9,805 bases of DNA from NCBI GenBank assembly GCA_903927685.1, contig CAIYOB010000043.1, positions 1 to 9,805 on the forward strand, given 5' to 3'. Numbering within the stretch: the stretch's first letter is position 1; every line of letters begins with the position of its first letter. Below are positions 6,985-9,805 of the stretch, piece after piece. Below the pieces are notes generated by a model that worked only from the letters and a program-made list of their open reading frames with translations, did not search any database and was not told where the DNA came from. Source of the stretch: an uncultured Planctomycetaceae bacterium (GTDB lineage: Bacteria > Planctomycetota > Planctomycetia > Pirellulales > Pirellulaceae). The translations under genes and the position numbers were made by a program.

Positions 6985-7446
6985 CGGTTGTGATCGGACG
7001 GTCGTTGGCCGTGACGACAGATCCCTCGCCGGGATTGCCGACTTGCGGCAGCAACTCGTGGGGAATGGTCCCCTGCCAGTTGTCCGCGCTGCGGGTGCTA
7101 TCGAGCGGCCGTTCGCCATGTCGGCGTTGCGGGCTCGCAGCATGCCGAAATGGGCCTGGACGGTGTCACGCTCCACGCCATCCAACGGAACGCGTTGTTC
7201 CGCGACCGCTTCCCCCGGCTTCAATCCTTCCAGGTATTCCGTGACGACCGGGCCGAAGGCCGTCTCCCGGACCTTGAGCGAAACCGGCTCTGCGCCCCGC
7301 ACCTGAATCGCTTCCAGCCGCACGTCCATGTCTCGCCATTGGTCGTCGAGCAGGTACTGGTCCGGATTGTCGGGATGGATCTGGAGGACGAACAGGTCCG
7401 ACGGATCGGCGGCCAGGGCGATCCACCAAGTCGAGAAGTCGCCCAT
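6985..7446 (-). pseudogene. Penicillin acylase family remnant with internal deletion and frameshift
   Basis: Two in-order parts of the beta chain of a penicillin acylase (N-terminal nucleophile amidohydrolase) are visible. Part one (about 7446-7117) reads WWIALAADPSDLFVLQIHPD, DQYLLDDQWRDM, IQVRGAEPVSLKVRETAFGP and LKPGEAVAEQRVPLDG, ending RARNADM. Part two (about 7111-6985), in another frame, reads NWQGTIPHELLPQVGNPGEG then SVVTAND. Intact family members carry a further stretch of several dozen residues between these parts ('...NFVYAD..G.IGY...'), absent here. The catalytic Ser at the start of the beta chain, the signal peptide, the alpha chain and the C-terminal half are also missing. The gene is therefore dead. 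ATG 7446 with nearby GGAG is a chance start. The family is well supported by several conserved blocks. Confidence 0.8.
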
Positions 7447-7473
7447 TCTCTCCAGCCCCCTGCTTCGAGCGAG

Positions 7474-7518
7474 AGCGACCGGTTGCCCGTAAACCGGTTG
7501 ACAGTAAACCGGTTGACA
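7474..7518. repeat. 15-bp tandem repeat, two exact copies and one partial
   Basis: GTAAACCGGTTGACA occurs exactly at 7489-7503 and again at 7504-7518. A diverged copy, sharing ACCGGTTG, precedes them at 7474-7488. Each exact unit contains the 8-bp palindrome AACCGGTT followed by the -35-like TTGACA. Direct repeats of a palindrome spaced by 15 bases next to a promoter could be a regulator binding array, or simple slippage duplication. Confidence 0.8.
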
Positions 7519-7541
7519 GTCGCTGGCGGTACTCCCAGAAT
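7513..7541 (+). promoter_or_regulatory. Sigma70-like promoter ahead of the receiver stub and sensor gene
   Basis: TTGACA (7513-7518, perfect -35) is followed after 17 bases by CAGAAT (7536-7541, 4 of 6 matches to TATAAT). The -35 box is the end of the second 15-bp repeat, so the upstream copy offers another TTGACA 15 bases earlier, but without an equally good -10. Transcription would begin near 7548 and run into 7663 and 7889. Prediction from sequence only. Confidence 0.45.
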
Positions 7542-7626
7542 GAACGGCTACGAGCGAAGATCCCGGACGCCGTCTCAAGACTCTGCTGCGGGATTCGCCG
7601 AGCTTCAGGCCGTCGCTGGCCGGTCA

Positions 7627-7640
7627 GGCCGGGCCCGGCC
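7627..7640. repeat. Perfect 14-bp GC palindrome in the leader
   Basis: GGCCGGGCCCGGCC is its own reverse complement and sits between the promoter and the ATG at 7663. With no loop, it could act as a protein site or help form a strong leader hairpin with the nearby GGCCGG at 7618-7623. No T-run follows, so it is not an ordinary terminator. Confidence 0.5.
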
Positions 7641-7662
7641 TCGTGTCCGCAGGGGCAAACCC

Positions 7663-7896
7663 ATGAACCCCAAATCCCCGCATATTTGGCGCGTGGCGCT
7701 GCTGGTGGCGGTGATCGGCGGGGAGTTCAAGGAAGACCGTCAGCAGGTGTTGGCGGCGGGCGCGGACGATTTCGGCGCCAAGCCGGTCCAGTTCGACCGG
7801 ATTCACGATTGTCTGGCGAAACACCCGGGCACGCGGTTCAGCGCGGACGGGCCGGCACCACCCCCTGACCCGAGGGGTTTTCGACGACATGCCTGA
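7663..7896 (+). pseudogene. C-terminal stub of a receiver domain (lost hybrid kinase end)
   Basis: The frame encodes 77 residues and has AGGGG 7 bases before ATG, so it may still be translated. Residues about 20-55 (GGEFKEDRQQVLAAGADDFG, then AKPVQFDRIHDCLAKHPGTR) match the last third of receiver domains at the end of hybrid histidine kinases, usually 'LTA.AF.EDRQ.VLAAGADDF..KPF....I...LA.HLG.R'. The phosphoacceptor Asp region is absent, and the conserved Thr/Ser appears as Ile, while the Lys before Pro remains. The stop overlaps the ATG of the sensor gene by 8 bases (ATGCCTGA). A hybrid kinase followed by a receiver-PAS sensor is a common gene order, so I infer that this is the tail of a kinase whose main part was deleted. 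A small independent protein is possible but less likely. Confidence 0.6.
7862..7881 (+). promoter_or_regulatory. Small hairpin covering the Shine-Dalgarno of the sensor gene
   Basis: CCCCT (7862-7866) can pair with AGGGG (7873-7877) over a 6-base loop, and TTTT follows. AGGGG is the only purine-rich ribosome binding candidate for ATG 7889 (11 bases away). Ribosomes translating the upstream stub would open the stem, which fits translational coupling. The stem is only 5 bp, so the structure may be weak, and it could also be read as a minimal terminator. Confidence 0.35.
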
Positions 7897-9805
7897 CAAA
7901 CGCACCATCCTGGCGGTTGACGACACAACCGAATCACTGGAACTGCTTGTGCGGTTGCTGTCGGAGGCGGGCTACGATGTGCGCCCGGCCGACAGTGGCG
8001 AGCTGGCGTTGGCCGCCGTGAGTGCGAGTCTGCCCGACCTGATCCTGCTGGGCGTTCGCATCCAGGGCCTGGACGGCCTGGAAGTGTGCCGGCGGCTCAA
8101 AGCCCGCGAGGACACGCGACAGGTTCCGATCATCCTGGTCAGCGTCGGCGCCGAGGTGGCGGAGTTGGTGGAAGGGCTGCGGCTCGGCGCGGCGGACTAC
8201 ATCACCAAGCCTTTTCAGCCCGAAGAACTCCTGACCCGCGTCAAGACACACCTGGCCTTGCGCCAGGCGTTGACAGAGTCCGAACGGTTTCTTGCTTCCA
8301 CGTTGGACGGTCTGTCGTCCCACATCGCGGTCATCGACGCGAGCGGTGAGATCGTCCTCACGAACAAGGCCTATCGCGAATTTGCGGCGCGGAACGGGGC
8401 CGCCCCACGCTCGGTCGCGGAGGGGAGCAACTATCTCGCGGTTTGCGACGCCGCACAGGGCGCATGGTCGGAAGAGGCCGCTTCCTTCGGCGATGCTATT
8501 CGGCAGGTGTTGAGCGGCTCGCGCTCGTCGTTCGAGCGCGAGTATGCCTGCCACTCGCCGGACAAGAAACGCTGGTTTGTCGGGCGTGTCACGCCGCACC
8601 TCGGCGACGGTTCGCGGCGGGCGATTGTCGCGCACGAGGATGTCACCGAACGCAGGCAGGCGGAAGAGGCGCTGCGCGAGAGCGAGAAGAAGTACCGTCA
8701 AATCGTGGAGACCGCAGGCGAAGGCGTCTGGGTGATCGACGCAGAAGGCAGGACCACGTTTGCCAATCAGAAGATGGCTGAAATGCTCGGCTATTCGGTG
8801 GCTGAGCTGCTGGGCGCTTCGTTGTTTTCCTTCCTGGATGAAGCTGGCAAGGTAATCGCTGCCGCGAACCTGGAACGTCGCCGCCGGGGCAGCCCAGAAC
8901 AACATGCCGTCAAGTTTCGCCGCAAAGACGGGACCGACTTGTGGGGTCTTTTCGAAACCAATCCCATTCTTGACCGGAATGGACGGTACGCCGGTGCGCT
9001 GGCCATGATTACCGACATCACCGCGCGCCAGCAACTGGAACTTGAGAAACAGAAGTTCTTTCTGTTGGTCGAAAGCAGCAGCGAGTTCATCGGCATGTGC
9101 GACCTGGACATGCAGCCGTTCTATGTGAACCCCGCGGGCCGTCGCATGGTTGGGCTGCCTGATATTGCAGCCGCCTGCCAAGTGAAGGTGCAGGATTACT
9201 ACTTCCCCGAGGACCAGGGCTTTATCAGGGATGAGTTCTTTCCCAGGGTGCTTCGGGAGGGGCAGGCTGCGATCGAGATCCGCCTCCGTCACTTTCAGAC
9301 CGGTGAGCCGATCTGGATGTTCGCCTGCTTCTTTGCTGTTCGTGATACCAGCAACCAGGCCATAGGCTGGGCGATTGTCAGCCGCGACATCACCGAGCGC
9401 AAGCAGGCCGAGGAGGCGGTGCGCAAGAGCGAGGAGCGATACCGGCGCATGGTCGAGACCGCCCGGGAAGGGGTGTGGGCCATGGATCGCGATCATCGGA
9501 CGACCTTCGTCAACGCCCAGATGGCCGTGATGCTGGGTTACGAACCGGGGGAAATCCTGGGCCGAACCGTGGAAGAGTTCATGTTCCCCGAGGATCTGCT
9601 GGCGCATCAGCAACGGATGGACCGCCGACACACCGGGCAAGGGGCAAGTTACGAACATCGGTTTCGACGTCGCGACGGCCGGACGCTGTGGACCATCGTC
9701 TCGGCGACAGCGTTGACCGACGCGCAGGGACAGTTTGACGGCTCGTTCGCGATGTTCACGGACATCACCGTGCGCAAGCAGGCGGAAGCACGACTGCGAT
9801 CTGAA
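7889..9805 (+). CDS. Receiver and multi-PAS sensor protein (probable histidine kinase), 3' end missing
   Basis: The frame gives 639 codons and runs off the window. Residues 1-122 are a receiver domain: the acidic pair D11/D12 in ILAVDDTTES, S85 and K107 (YITKPF) are present, but the phosphoacceptor site reads DLILLGVRIQGLDG, so Gly55 replaces the usual Asp. Four PAS domains follow: about 132-254 (with CHSPDKKRWFVGRVTPH, ending HEDVTERRQAEEAL), 265-380 (ending MITDITARQQLE), 388-503 (ending VSRDITERKQAEEA) and 512-628 (ending MFTDITVRKQAE). PAS 2 and PAS 4 are close relatives (YR.(I/M)VETA.EGVW, then MLGY), suggesting internal duplication. Such proteins usually end in a histidine kinase or a GGDEF or HD output domain, not visible here. 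No membrane span is seen, so it should be cytoplasmic. ATG 7889 overlaps the stop of the stub by 8 bases. Confidence 0.92.
   Translation, partial: MPDKRTILAVDDTTESLELLVRLLSEAGYDVRPADSGELALAAVSASLPDLILLGVRIQGLDGLEVCRRLKAREDTRQVPIILVSVGAEVAELVEGLRLGAADYITKPFQPEELLTRVKTHLALRQALTESERFLASTLDGLSSHIAVIDASGEIVLTNKAYREFAARNGAAPRSVAEGSNYLAVCDAAQGAWSEEAASFGDAIRQVLSGSRSSFEREYACHSPDKKRWFVGRVTPHLGDGSRRAIVAHEDVTERRQAEEALRESEKKYRQIVETAGEGVWVIDAEGRTTFANQKMAEMLGYSVAELLGASLFSFLDEAGKVIAAANLERRRRGSPEQHAVKFRRKDGTDLWGLFETNPILDRNGRYAGALAMITDITARQQLELEKQKFFLLVESSSEFIGMCDLDMQPFYVNPAGRRMVGLPDIAAACQVKVQDYYFPEDQGFIRDEFFPRVLREGQAAIEIRLRHFQTGEPIWMFACFFAVRDTSNQAIGWAIVSRDITERKQAEEAVRKSEERYRRMVETAREGVWAMDRDHRTTFVNAQMAVMLGYEPGEILGRTVEEFMFPEDLLAHQQRMDRRHTGQGASYEHRFRRRDGRTLWTIVSATALTDAQGQFDGSFAMFTDITVRKQAEARLRSE

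Noticed and set aside
7934..9658. Long minus-strand open frame of 574 codons
   Set aside because: It is antisense to the receiver/PAS sensor gene, whose domains are clear; the antisense translation has no recognisable motif.

Overview
The window is GC-rich, gene-dense bacterial DNA that most resembles a planctomycete (Pirellulales-like), with Verrucomicrobia as the alternative. The best evidence is the pair of a small ECF sigma factor (Rhodopirellula/Verrucomicrobium type) overlapping a membrane FecR-type anti-sigma gene with a C-terminal concanavalin-like domain. A secreted GH127 arabinofuranosidase, a Tat signal of planctomycete style and a receiver/multi-PAS sensor protein agree with this. 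No rRNA, tRNA, CRISPR array or intact insertion sequence was seen.

Layout: (1) 1-1824, minus: secreted GH127 beta-L-arabinofuranosidase, 3' end outside the window. (2) 1825-2308: intergenic DNA with a short hairpin repeat and a sigma70-like promoter whose -10 box sits inside a perfect 11-bp inverted repeat. (3) 2309-2837, plus: two-gene toxin-antitoxin-like module, DUF4258 protein then a YgiT/MqsA-type zinc-finger protein. (4) 2845-3445: octamer tandem repeat, then a frameshifted remnant of a larger protein. (5) 3433-4402, minus: TetR regulator whose start overlaps the end of an 88-residue stub of a Tat-exported protein. (6) 4640-6549, plus: ECF sigma factor and its FecR-like anti-sigma partner, overlapping by one base. 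(7) 6550-7888: decayed DNA with a possible LacI/XylR scrap, a penicillin acylase remnant on the minus strand, a tandem repeat with an embedded promoter, and a stub of a receiver domain. (8) 7889-9805, plus: sensor protein with a receiver domain and four PAS domains, running off the window.

The functional units are the GH127 enzyme, the toxin-antitoxin-like pair, the TetR regulator, the sigma/anti-sigma signalling pair and the sensor. Between them lie at least four gene remnants, which suggests an accessory region shaped by repeated deletion and rearrangement. The two most unusual points are the operator-like palindrome on the toxin-antitoxin promoter, although the antitoxin lacks the DNA-binding domain of MqsA, and the Gly in place of the phosphoacceptor Asp in the sensor's receiver domain. 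I do not see a clearly new multi-gene system.
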